A stretch of 7,130 nucleotides of DNA from Pseudomonadota bacterium (GCA_963204845.1 CAUJIL010000010.1:1-7130), one strand, 5' to 3'; counted from the stretch's first letter, positions 1 to 5,648 are shown. Translations and numbers: made by a program. The notes: generated from the sequence alone by a model not told the origin.

Positions 1-216
1 GCCGACGGCAGTTACCAGTATTGTTTCAACGACGTCGCGCACGCCCATTGCATCGGACCCGTCGCGACGATGGGCGTGCGCGAGGCGCTGCAGCAGCGCG
101 AGCGGATGCCGGCGCTCGCGGGGCTGTGCGACGACTGCAACGTGCGCGGCCGTTACGGCCCGCGCGAACTGGCGCGCGCGCTGAACGGGTACCTGCGCCA
201 GGAGGCCCCTGGCTGA
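1..216 (+). CDS. C-terminal fragment of a radical SAM/SPASM-type protein (5' end outside window)
   Basis: Frame 1 is open from the window edge to TGA at 214-216 and gives the last 71 residues of a longer protein. It begins with a D-G-x-Y-x-Y-C element followed by a second Cys (fragment residues 8 and 17), and has a C-D-D-C pair at 43-46 followed by N-V-R. Paired cysteines at a C-terminus in this arrangement are typical of the auxiliary Fe-S (SPASM/twitch-like) domain of radical SAM enzymes, where they ligate a second [4Fe-4S] cluster. The CX3CX2C radical SAM core would lie upstream and is not seen. The substrate cannot be told. A 168-bp gap and a likely independent promoter separate it from the next gene. 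The coding frame is secure from composition and ending; the family call is moderate. Confidence 0.6.
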   Translation, partial: ADGSYQYCFNDVAHAHCIGPVATMGVREALQQRERMPALAGLCDDCNVRGRYGPRELARALNGYLRQEAPG

Positions 217-271
217 GACTGCCCCGGCTCGTGCCAGCGCGCGGCGTTCCTGGTCAGGGGATGAGACCTCG

Positions 272-289
272 GATTGCGATCCTGCAATC
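272..289. repeat. Perfect 6-bp inverted repeat, possible operator or weak terminator
   Basis: GATTGC and GCAATC flank a 6-nt spacer. The repeat ends 4 bp before the predicted -35 hexamer of the SDR promoter and is followed by a short T-rich stretch (290-295). It could be a dimeric regulator's site next to the promoter. It could also be a weak intrinsic terminator for the radical SAM gene ending at 216. The stem is short and only half G+C, so termination would be inefficient. Confidence 0.4.
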
Positions 290-293
290 TTTG

Positions 294-322
294 TTGACGG
301 CTAAGCAAACCAGCCATAGCGT
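294..322 (+). promoter_or_regulatory. Predicted sigma70-type promoter for the SDR gene
   Basis: TTGACG (294-299) matches the -35 consensus at 5 of 6 positions. With the ideal 17-bp spacer it is followed by TAGCGT (317-322), which keeps the most important -10 bases (T1, A2, T6). Transcription would start near 329, giving a leader of about 55 nt before the ATG at 385. No start site is experimentally known. Confidence 0.5.
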
Positions 323-373
323 GCCGACCATCTGCCGACCCCGAGACGCAGGCAGTCACCCACGCAGCACCCC

Positions 374-379
374 GAGGAG
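374..379 (+). promoter_or_regulatory. Shine-Dalgarno sequence of the SDR gene
   Basis: GAGGAG lies 5 nt before the ATG at 385. It supports that start, which also places the Rossmann fold's first strand immediately at the N-terminus. Confidence 0.7.
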
Positions 380-384
380 ACCGC

Positions 385-1200
385 ATGAACCGTCTGGCAG
401 GCAAGGTCGCGATCGTCACCGGCGCCGGCCGGATCGGCAACATCGGTGTCGCGGTCTGCGACGCCTTCCTGCGCGAAGGCGCCCGCGGCGTGGTGGGCAC
501 CGACCTGCGCAGCGAGGATGCCGAGGCGATCCGCGCGCGCATGGAGAGCTCGCACGGCACGGACCGTTTCCTGCTGCTGGAGCACGACGTCACCGACGAG
601 ACCGCGTGGCAGCGCGTGCTCGCGCAGACGCTCGCCGCCTTCGGCGCACTCGACGTGCTGGTCAACAACGCCGGCCTGTCGATCCACGGCGGCATCGAGA
701 CCACCTCGCTCGCGGACCTGCGTGCGGTGATGGCGGTGAACCACGACGCGCTGTTCCTCGGCATCAAGACCTGCGTGGGCGAGCTCGCCGCGGCGCACAC
801 GCGCCACGCCGGCGGCGGCGCCATCGTGAACAACCTGTCGATGGCCTCGTACATGTCGAACGCGAACAACATCGGCTACCACGTCTCGAAGGCGGCCGGG
901 CGCATGCTGACGCTGTGCGCGGCGAACGAACTGGGCCCGCGCCGCATCCGGGTGAACTCGATCCACCCCGGCGTCACCATGACGCCGCTGATCCGCGAGG
1001 GTCTGCGCGACTACGTGCAGGGCGGTCTGTGGCCCAGCGAGGAAGCGGCCGAGCAGGCGCTCGCCTCGATGAGCTGGCTGAAGACGACCAGCCAGCCCGA
1101 GGACACCGCGCACGCCTTCGTGTACCTGGCATCCGAAGAGGCGCGCTTCGTGACCGGCGCCTCGATCCAGCACGACGGCGGCATCGGCGGCGTGTATTGA
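385..1200 (+). CDS. Short-chain dehydrogenase/reductase (classical SDR family), 271 aa
   Basis: A soluble NAD(P)-dependent oxidoreductase of the classical SDR family, probably cytoplasmic. Visible family features are the cofactor-binding glycine motif near residues 12-21 (T-G-A-G-R-I-G-N-I-G), N-N-A-G at 94-97, the structural/catalytic Asn at 119, and a Ser152-Tyr165-Lys169 catalytic triad (Tyr-x-x-x-Lys, with Ser 13 residues before Tyr). P-G at 195-196 and a D-G-G near the C-terminus complete the pattern. Asp40 at the end of the second beta strand favours NAD(H) over NADP(H). The length matches the family norm (~250-275 aa), so the gene looks intact. The glycine motif carries two extra residues compared with the usual TGxxxGxG spacing. 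The substrate cannot be assigned. The gene seems monocistronic: its own promoter is upstream and a convergent gene starts 28 bp after its stop. Confidence 0.93.
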   Translation: MNRLAGKVAIVTGAGRIGNIGVAVCDAFLREGARGVVGTDLRSEDAEAIRARMESSHGTDRFLLLEHDVTDETAWQRVLAQTLAAFGALDVLVNNAGLSIHGGIETTSLADLRAVMAVNHDALFLGIKTCVGELAAAHTRHAGGGAIVNNLSMASYMSNANNIGYHVSKAAGRMLTLCAANELGPRRIRVNSIHPGVTMTPLIREGLRDYVQGGLWPSEEAAEQALASMSWLKTTSQPEDTAHAFVYLASEEARFVTGASIQHDGGIGGVY

Positions 1201-1209
1201 TCCTGCCGA

Positions 1210-1222
1210 CCCGCTGCGCGGG
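1210..1222. terminator. Short GC hairpin between convergent genes, possible bidirectional terminator
   Basis: CCCGC-TGC-GCGGG forms a 5-bp stem with a 3-nt loop. It lies in the 28-bp gap between the stop of the SDR gene (1200) and the end of the convergent epimerase-like gene (1229). The location fits a shared terminator. No T-tract follows on either strand, so intrinsic termination is not well supported. Confidence 0.3.
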
Positions 1223-1228
1223 ATCCGC

Positions 1229-2191
1229 TCACGGTACCGCCGCGACCGTCGCGCGCAGCGCCTCGTCCAGATCGTCGAGCGCATAGCCGAGCGCGCGCCG
1301 CGCCGGCGCGGGATCGATGAACAGGCGTGCCGTCTGCACCTCGGTGAAACGCCGCAGATCGAGCCCGCCCTCCTTGCCCTGCGCCCACTGCAGCCAGTGC
1401 ACCCCGTGGAACCCCAACCGCGCCAGCGGTCCAGGCACGGTCAGCACGCGCACGCGTCGGCCATCGGCCCGCGCCAGGCGCGCGAGCAGTTCGCTCCACT
1501 CGAGGTTCTCCTGCCCGATCGCATAGCAGCGCCCCGCCGTGCCGCGCTCGATCGCCCCGGCGACCGCCTCGCCGGCGACCCGCGCCGAGATGCAGGCGCT
1601 GCCGCCAGCGGTGTAGAAAACCGTCTGGCCGTGGCGCAGGTAGCGCACCAGCGGGGTCCACAGCGGCTGCCAGCCCGGCACCGGTAACGCGCCGAACACA
1701 TACGGCAGCTGCACCACCATGCCGTCGATGCCCGACACCGAACGCGCCACCTGCTGCTGCTCGAGCCGGCTGCGGATATAGGCATGATGGGTGGCGAGCC
1801 CGAGTTCGGGCCAGCGGCGCGCGAAATGCGCGAAATACGAACCCAGCACCACCGCGCGTGTCACGCCGGTGTCGGCGGCGAGCCGCAGGACGCGCTCCAG
1901 GTCCTCGACGTTCGCCTTGCGCAGCTTCGGGTAGGCAGGGCGTTGCGGCGTGCTGCGCTCGTCCATGCCGGCGGCGAAAACAAGCGCGTCGTGACCGCGC
2001 AGCAGGGCGCGCAGGCGCGTGTCGTCCAGCGTGTCGAGACTGCCGGTCAGCACCTTCACGCCGCGCGCGAACAGCCCCGGCGGCGGTGCCGGCGGCAAGC
2101 CGAGCACGGTCGCTCGCCAGCCGCGCTCCAGGCAGGAACGCACGATGTGCCAACCAAGAAAGCCGGTTCCACCGACGACGAATACCCGCAT
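1229..2191 (-). CDS. NAD(P)-binding extended SDR / epimerase-like protein, 320 aa
   Basis: The protein opens with a dinucleotide-binding Rossmann motif (G-G-T-G-F-L-G at residues 7-13 after M-R-V-F-V-V), as in NAD-dependent epimerase/dehydratases and NmrA-like proteins. A conserved Ser118 (V-L-G-S) and Tyr138 stand where the extended-SDR active-site Ser and Tyr belong. The usual Lys of Tyr-x-x-x-Lys is Arg142, so catalysis may be altered or absent. The C-terminal half (Q-L-P-Y-V-F-G near 161-167, then G-Q-E-N near 226-229) resembles the substrate-binding part of epimerase-like proteins. An in-frame start 105 codons further upstream (to 2506) is possible but would precede the Rossmann strand with low-complexity residues and run into the divergent gene. 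The ATG at 2191 is preferred, with GGTGAG upstream as a weak ribosome-binding site. Substrate unknown. Confidence 0.88.
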   Translation of the reverse strand: MRVFVVGGTGFLGWHIVRSCLERGWRATVLGLPPAPPPGLFARGVKVLTGSLDTLDDTRLRALLRGHDALVFAAGMDERSTPQRPAYPKLRKANVEDLERVLRLAADTGVTRAVVLGSYFAHFARRWPELGLATHHAYIRSRLEQQQVARSVSGIDGMVVQLPYVFGALPVPGWQPLWTPLVRYLRHGQTVFYTAGGSACISARVAGEAVAGAIERGTAGRCYAIGQENLEWSELLARLARADGRRVRVLTVPGPLARLGFHGVHWLQWAQGKEGGLDLRRFTEVQTARLFIDPAPARRALGYALDDLDEALRATVAAVP

Positions 2192-2351
2192 TGCAGCGCG
2201 CTCACCAAACCCCGGGGCGCGCCATTCTAGTGAGTCGCGCGGGCCACCGCACGCGCGCCACGCGACCCATGTCGGCATCCGGGCGGCTGACACGCGGGTG
2301 TCACACGGAACGTGCAGGCTACGGCCACAAGCCCCCTCCTGACCGTTCCCG
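2192..2351. other. Divergent intergenic region
   Basis: This 160-bp region separates the 5' ends of the epimerase-like gene (minus) and the pyruvate-kinase-like gene (plus). A good minus-strand -10 is visible at 2224-2229. For the plus-strand gene I see neither a convincing promoter nor a Shine-Dalgarno sequence. No gene in this gap is supportable. Confidence 0.55.
2224..2252 (-). promoter_or_regulatory. Predicted promoter of the epimerase-like gene
   Basis: Read on the minus strand, TAGAAT (2229 down to 2224) matches the sigma70 -10 consensus at 5 of 6 positions and lies 32 bp before the ATG at 2191. The hexamer 17 bp further upstream (GTGCGG) is a poor -35, so an activator or other contacts might be needed. 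The A+T-rich -10 stands out in otherwise very GC-rich sequence. Confidence 0.45.
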
Positions 2352-3662
2352 ATGAGCAGCACGCACCCGCACACCGCCGTGACCGCGGCCAACGAGCCCG
2401 CGCCGTCCGATCCCGACACGCTGCGCCTGATGCGCGAGTTGCAGCAGCGGCTGGGCGAAGTGCGTGCCGCGGCGCTCCGGCTCGAGGCGGCGCACGCCGC
2501 CGACATCGACGCCGCCGATCCGGCCTGGCGGGCCAGCGCCCGTAACCTGCTGCATTACCTCGGCGTGCGCCGGCACGACATCCGCGTGCTGCAGGGCGAG
2601 CTGATCGCGTGCGGGCTGTCGTCGCTGTCGAACATGGAGTCCTGCACGCTCGCGAGCATCGACTCGGTGCTCGCGAACCTGGCGATCCTGACCGGCAGTC
2701 AGGCGCCCGCACCGGCCGGGGTTCCGGTCGATCTGCGTGGCGGCCCGCAACTGCTGGCCGATCACGCGGGCGCGCTGCTTGGCCCGGTGCCCGACGGGCG
2801 CGCCACGCGGATCATGGTGACGACGCCCTCCGAAGCCGCGCACGACCCCGCGCTGGTCGATGCCGAGACGCAGCCGCTCGGGGATACCGGTCGCATCGGT
2901 ATCAGCGCCGGCATCGTGCAGCGCGCGACCGACGGCGACCGGCTGCGTCTCACCGACGCCCGCGGCAAGACGCGTGAACTGCCGCTCACGCGCCGCGATG
3001 CCCGCACCCTGCTCGCCAGCGTGGAGCGCACGGTCTACCTGCAGGGTGGCGCGGTGATCGAGCTCTGGTGTGGCAACCGGCGGCTGGCGACCGGCAGCGT
3101 AGGACGCCTGCCCCCCGTCTCGGCGCCGATCGTGCTGCACAACGGCGATGCGCTGCCGCTCACTCGCGAGGACCGCCCCGGTCGCGACGCGGAGCGCGAC
3201 GCCAGTGGCGCCGTGATCAGCGTGGCGCACGTGCACTGCTCGCTGGAAGCGGCGTTCCGCCAGGTGCGCAACGGCGATCCCGTCAGCCTCGACGACGGGC
3301 GCATCGGCGGCATCGTCGAGGACAACGACGGCACGACGATTTGCGTGCGCATCACGCGCACCGGCCCCGCGGGCTCGCGGCTGGGCGCCGGCAAGGGCAT
3401 CAATTTCCCGGCCACGCGCCTCGACGTTCCGGCACTCACCGCGCGCGATCTCGCGGACCTCGAGGCGGTTGCGGGCTTCGCCGACATCGTCGCGCTGTCG
3501 TTCCTGCGCGACGCCCGCGACGTGAGCGCGCTGCTCGAGGCGCTCGGTCGTATCGGGGCGAATCACCTCGGCATCGTGCTCAAGATCGAGAACCGCCAGG
3601 CCTTCGAGAACCTGCCCGCGATCCTGCTCGCCAGCCTGCGCGCGCCGAATGCGCAATGCTGA
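2352..3662 (+). CDS. Pyruvate-kinase-like protein, internally deleted and frameshifted near its end (probable pseudogene), 436 aa
   Basis: The product resembles the long pyruvate-kinase-like proteins of proteobacteria, which have a helical N-terminal extension before the kinase barrel. Residues ~60-110 carry the extension signature (N-L-L-H-Y-L-x-x-R, then G-L-S-S-L). Residues ~155-170 start the barrel (R-I-M-V-T-x-P-S-E-A-A). The segment that should follow, holding the R-I-N-x-x-H and D-L-x-G-P-K type motifs with substrate- and metal-binding residues, is absent. The reading jumps near residue 170 to a region matching the inserted domain. Later parts are recognisable: D-D-G-x-I-G-G at ~316-322, K-G-I-N-F-P near 347-352, and L-K-I-E-N near 412-416. 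After residue ~430 the frame shifts and ends at TGA 3660-3662, losing the M-x-A-R-G-D-L region. The upstream in-frame TGA at 2340 fixes ATG 2352 as the first possible start; no Shine-Dalgarno is visible. Loss of catalytic motifs makes activity unlikely. Confidence 0.75.
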   Translation: MSSTHPHTAVTAANEPAPSDPDTLRLMRELQQRLGEVRAAALRLEAAHAADIDAADPAWRASARNLLHYLGVRRHDIRVLQGELIACGLSSLSNMESCTLASIDSVLANLAILTGSQAPAPAGVPVDLRGGPQLLADHAGALLGPVPDGRATRIMVTTPSEAAHDPALVDAETQPLGDTGRIGISAGIVQRATDGDRLRLTDARGKTRELPLTRRDARTLLASVERTVYLQGGAVIELWCGNRRLATGSVGRLPPVSAPIVLHNGDALPLTREDRPGRDAERDASGAVISVAHVHCSLEAAFRQVRNGDPVSLDDGRIGGIVEDNDGTTICVRITRTGPAGSRLGAGKGINFPATRLDVPALTARDLADLEAVAGFADIVALSFLRDARDVSALLEALGRIGANHLGIVLKIENRQAFENLPAILLASLRAPNAQC

Positions 3663-3784
3663 ACAAGGGACCGTACATCGTGGAGACCACACGCTTCCTC
3701 GCCGGCATCCTCGAACGCATGCATTCGCACCAAAACAAGCGGCGCCCTGCCTTGCGCCGGCTGGCGGTGTCGCAGGGCTGGTGA
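3641..3784 (+). pseudogene. Out-of-frame C-terminal remnant of the pyruvate-kinase-like gene
   Basis: In the frame starting at 3641, the translation reads R-A-E-C-A-M-L-N-K-G-P-Y-I-V-E and continues to a basic tail ending at TGA 3782-3784. As I recall the family, this is the conserved C-terminus of pyruvate-kinase-like proteins (A-E-C-V-M-L-N-K-G-P-Y-I-V-E), so it belongs to the same ancestral gene as 2352-3662. It is in a different frame, which implies that the segment between the two (about 65-70 residues in intact homologues, by recollection) was removed by a deletion not divisible by three. It has no start signal of its own and is unlikely to be translated independently. Confidence 0.75.
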
Positions 3785-3870
3785 GCGGCGGTTGCGGCGG
3801 ATTTCGCTGCTGGCGGCACCCGATCTGCGCTAAGGTGCGGGTCAATCCATCGCGAGCGACACCATCCCCG
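3785..3870 (+). promoter_or_regulatory. Leader of the DUF1653 gene with a possible -10 element
   Basis: This 86-bp gap holds TAAGGT at 3831-3836, a plausible GC-rich-genome -10 hexamer 35 bp before the ATG at 3871. No convincing -35 lies at 16-18 bp spacing, so the promoter call is tentative. The ribosome-binding site of the following gene is also weak (GAGCGA near 3854-3859). Confidence 0.3.
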
Positions 3871-4143
3871 ATGTCCGATGCACTCCCGCCGGAAGTCTCC
3901 GGCCCACGCGCCGCCGGGGAACCGGCGCCGGGCTTTTACCGCCACTACAAGGGCCGCGACTACGAGGTGCTGGGAACCGCCACGCACAGCGAGAGCGGCG
4001 AACGGCTGGTGGTCTACCGCCCGTGCTACGCCGAGCGCGGCCTGTGGGTGCGCCCGCTCGCGATGTTCCTCGATACCGTGGTGGTCGATGGCGAGCCCCG
4101 GCGGCGTTTCGCGCCGCTCGAGCAGGACCGGCCACCGGCCTGA
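3871..4143 (+). CDS. DUF1653 domain-containing protein, 90 aa
   Basis: A small soluble protein of the DUF1653 family, whose biochemical function is not established. The family pattern covers residues 22-83: F-Y-R-H-Y-K-G at 22-28, Y-E-V-L-G at 31-35, H-S-E at 39-41, L-V-V-Y-R at 46-50, Y-A-E-R-G-L-W-V-R-P at 53-62, M-F-L at 65-67, and a final R-F-A-x-L. Residues 1-20 are a Pro/Ala-rich lead-in that DUF1653 proteins often lack or vary. No signal peptide or membrane segment is visible. The length is complete, and no key conserved residue appears missing, although both neighbouring genes are damaged. Its stop codon overlaps the Shine-Dalgarno of the next gene, so the two are probably co-transcribed. 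Confidence 0.9.
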   Translation: MSDALPPEVSGPRAAGEPAPGFYRHYKGRDYEVLGTATHSESGERLVVYRPCYAERGLWVRPLAMFLDTVVVDGEPRRRFAPLEQDRPPA

Positions 4144-4145
4144 GG
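4142..4145 (+). promoter_or_regulatory. Shine-Dalgarno sequence deciding a GTG start for the outer-membrane efflux gene
   Basis: GAGG overlaps the TGA stop of the DUF1653 gene (4141-4143) and lies 6 nt before GTG 4152 (9 nt before GTG 4155). No in-frame ATG gives a sensible signal peptide here, so one of these two GTG codons is the likely start. Confidence 0.5.
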
Positions 4146-4151
4146 CAGCAC

Positions 4152-5027
4152 GTGGTGCCGCACACCGGAACGGGTACCGGAGTCCGCACCCGAGCCGCAA
4201 CCGCGAAAACGGCGCGTCGCGGGCACGTGGTCGCACTCGTGCTGGCGGTCCTGCTCGGCGCCTGCACCGCGGGACCCGACTACCATGCACCACGAGATCC
4301 CGCTCCCACGACGTGGGCCGCACCGCTGCCGGCCGGCGACCCAACCGCCGTCACCGACCCGGCCGCCCTCGCGACGTGGTGGCGGCACTTCGACGACGCA
4401 ACGCTGCAACGCATGGTCGAGCGCGCGCTGGCAGCAAACCCCGATGTCGACGCGGCACGCGCACGCCTGGGCGAGGCACGCGCGGCGCGCGCGCAGTCCG
4501 GCGCGGGGTGGTATCCCGCGGTGCGGGCCAGCGCCACGCGCTCGGACAGCCGCGGCAACGACAGCTTCGGTGCCGATCGCACGAACCGGCTCTACCAGGC
4601 GGGCTTCGACGCCAGCTGGGAGCTCGACCTGTTCGGCGGTGTGCGGCGCGCCAACGAGGCGGCGCAGGCCGAACTCGAGGCCGCGCATGCCGATCTGCAC
4701 GCCGTGCGGGTTTCGCTGGCCGCCGAGACGGCGCTCGAGTACGTGAACCTGCGCCGGCTGCAGGAGCAGCTGCGCATCGCGCGGCGCAACCTCGAGACGC
4801 AGTCCGACACCGCGCGCATCGCCGGCTGGCGCGCGACGGCCGGGCTCGCCAGCGCGCTCGACGCCGAGCAGGCTGCCGCGGCGCGCGAACAGACCCGCAC
4901 CCGGGTGGCGGAACTCGAGACGACGCTCGCGCAGGCCCGCCATCGCCTGTCCACACTGCTCGCCGAACCACCGGGGGCGGACGCCGCCGATCTGGAAACG
5001 ACGGCCCCGGTGCCACTGCCGGCGTGA
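4152..5027 (+). CDS. NodT/TolC-type outer-membrane efflux lipoprotein, cut short by an in-frame TGA
   Basis: This encodes the N-terminal 291 residues of an outer-membrane channel of tripartite efflux systems (NodT family of RND/MacB-type exporters), which form trimeric tunnels from periplasm to exterior. From GTG 4152 there is a basic n-region (K-T-A-R-R near 19-23), a hydrophobic stretch and a lipobox L-L-G-A-C with the lipidated Cys at about residue 38. G-P-D-Y follows, as is usual in this family. W-E-L-D-L-F-G-G-V-R-R and the following heptad-rich, Ala/Leu/Arg-rich helices are the coiled-coil barrel segments. The TGA at 5025-5027 interrupts the frame, which continues recognisably on the other side. 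The expected full length is about 460-480 residues, so the truncated product should not form a working channel. The first residues are uncertain because two adjacent GTG codons are possible. Confidence 0.82.
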   Translation: MVPHTGTGTGVRTRAATAKTARRGHVVALVLAVLLGACTAGPDYHAPRDPAPTTWAAPLPAGDPTAVTDPAALATWWRHFDDATLQRMVERALAANPDVDAARARLGEARAARAQSGAGWYPAVRASATRSDSRGNDSFGADRTNRLYQAGFDASWELDLFGGVRRANEAAQAELEAAHADLHAVRVSLAAETALEYVNLRRLQEQLRIARRNLETQSDTARIAGWRATAGLASALDAEQAAAAREQTRTRVAELETTLAQARHRLSTLLAEPPGADAADLETTAPVPLPA

Positions 5028-5549
5028 CGGCTGGCGCTCGACATTCCGGCCGACACGTTGCGCCGCCGCCCCGACGTGCGCGCCGCCGAGCGCCGCCTCG
5101 CGGCGGCCAGTGCGCGCGTGGGCGTCGCGACCGCGGCGCGCTACCCCTCGTTCACGTTGAGCGGCACGCTGGGGCTGAGGGCGCCGACCCTGGGCGGACT
5201 CGATGCCTCCGGCGCCGACTCGCGCTCGCTTGCCTCCGCACTGGCAGTGACCCTGTTCGACGGCGGCCGGCTGCGGCGCGAGATCGAGATCCAGGACGCG
5301 CGCCAGCAGCAGGCCTATGCCGCCTGGGAGGCCAGCGTGCTCGCGGCGCTGGGCGGGCTGGCCGGCATCGTGCTCGCCACGATCGCCTCGGTGGCACTGG
5401 CGCGCGCCATGGGTCTGCCGTTCGTGTTCGAACCCGGCGTGCACCTGCTGTCGTTCGCGTTCTCGGCGCTGATCGGGGTGGTGTTCGGCTACTTCCCGGC
5501 CCGCCGCGCCGCGCGCCTCGATCCCATCGACGCCCTGCGCCACGAGTAG
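5028..5549 (+). pseudogene. Downstream part of the efflux gene fused in frame to a MacB C-terminus
   Basis: The same frame as 4152-5027 resumes after the TGA. It reads L-A-L-D-I-P-A-D-T-L-R-R-R-P-D-V, the hallmark linker opening the second repeat of NodT-family proteins, then helices up to W-E-A-S-V-L-A-A-L at about 5325-5351. Without a frame change the sequence becomes a MacB/FtsX-type permease C-terminus: G-G-L-A-G-I, a hydrophobic segment, V-F-E-P near 5428-5439, a second hydrophobic segment, G-Y-F-P-A-R-R-A-A and D-P-I-D-A-L-R-H-E before TAG 5547-5549. The missing parts are the last ~80 residues of the channel protein and nearly all of MacB. A MacA adaptor gene may have been lost too. A TTG at 5058 could technically start this part, but an isolated second half would have no signal peptide. 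Confidence 0.78.
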
Positions 5550-5601
5550 ATCCGGGTTGTGCCCGTACATGTTCTCGTAGCTCCGGGCTGTGCCCAGACA
5601 T
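5546..5601. repeat. Two imperfect copies of a 25-bp extragenic repeat, 31 bp apart
   Basis: The copies at 5546-5570 and 5577-5601 share the core GTAG-x-TCCGGG-x-TGTGCCC and are identical at 21 of 25 positions. Each contains a small GGG..CCC hairpin. The second runs into CCAGACA-T-TGTCTGG (5594-5608), a near-perfect palindrome. The first copy overlaps the TAG stop of the MacB remnant. The position between convergent genes suggests a REP-like extragenic element, possibly serving as transcription terminator. No T-tract is seen. Confidence 0.5.
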
Positions 5602-5648
5602 TGTCTGGCGTGCGTATCGAATGTTCCGCCACAGGCCGAACCTACGCT

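Larger units (their letters stand above)
217..384. other. Intergenic region upstream of the SDR gene
   Basis: This 168-bp gap contains no supportable gene. It holds an inverted repeat (272-289), a sigma70-like promoter (294-322) and a Shine-Dalgarno sequence (374-379). Its A+T content around 270-320 is visibly higher than in the flanking coding DNA, which fits a regulatory region. Confidence 0.6.

Noticed and set aside
1011..2153. A 380-codon minus-strand frame overlapping the epimerase-like gene and the end of the SDR gene
   Set aside because: It is a shadow in a different frame of the same strand, without a Rossmann motif; the 1229-2191 frame has one.
2192..2506. N-terminal extension of the epimerase-like protein to an upstream start
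   Set aside because: The added 105 residues are low-complexity, would overlap the divergent gene, and precede the first Rossmann strand, which normally starts at the N-terminus. The likely -10 at 2224-2229 would also be inside the coding region.
3636..3662. Programmed ribosomal frameshifting in the pyruvate-kinase-like gene
   Set aside because: No slippery heptamer or downstream structure is obvious. A frameshift alone would not restore the missing middle segment, so a deletion explains the data better.
2319..3845. A 508-codon open frame on the minus strand opposite the pyruvate-kinase-like gene
   Set aside because: Its composition is low-complexity (Arg, Ala, Gly, His), no domain is recognisable, and it is antisense to a frame with a family match.
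5025..5027. TGA recoded as selenocysteine or tryptophan
   Set aside because: Several other genes in the window end with TGA as a normal stop, no selenocysteine insertion element was seen, and the family has no Cys/Sec at this place. A nonsense mutation or error is simpler.
5058..5549. Independent gene starting at TTG 5058
   Set aside because: It begins in the middle of a conserved channel linker, has no Shine-Dalgarno or signal peptide, and is in frame with the upstream part. It is the second half of a broken gene.
4026..5570. A 514-codon open frame on the minus strand opposite the efflux gene
   Set aside because: It is an antisense shadow. The plus-strand frame has a lipobox and NodT/MacB signatures.
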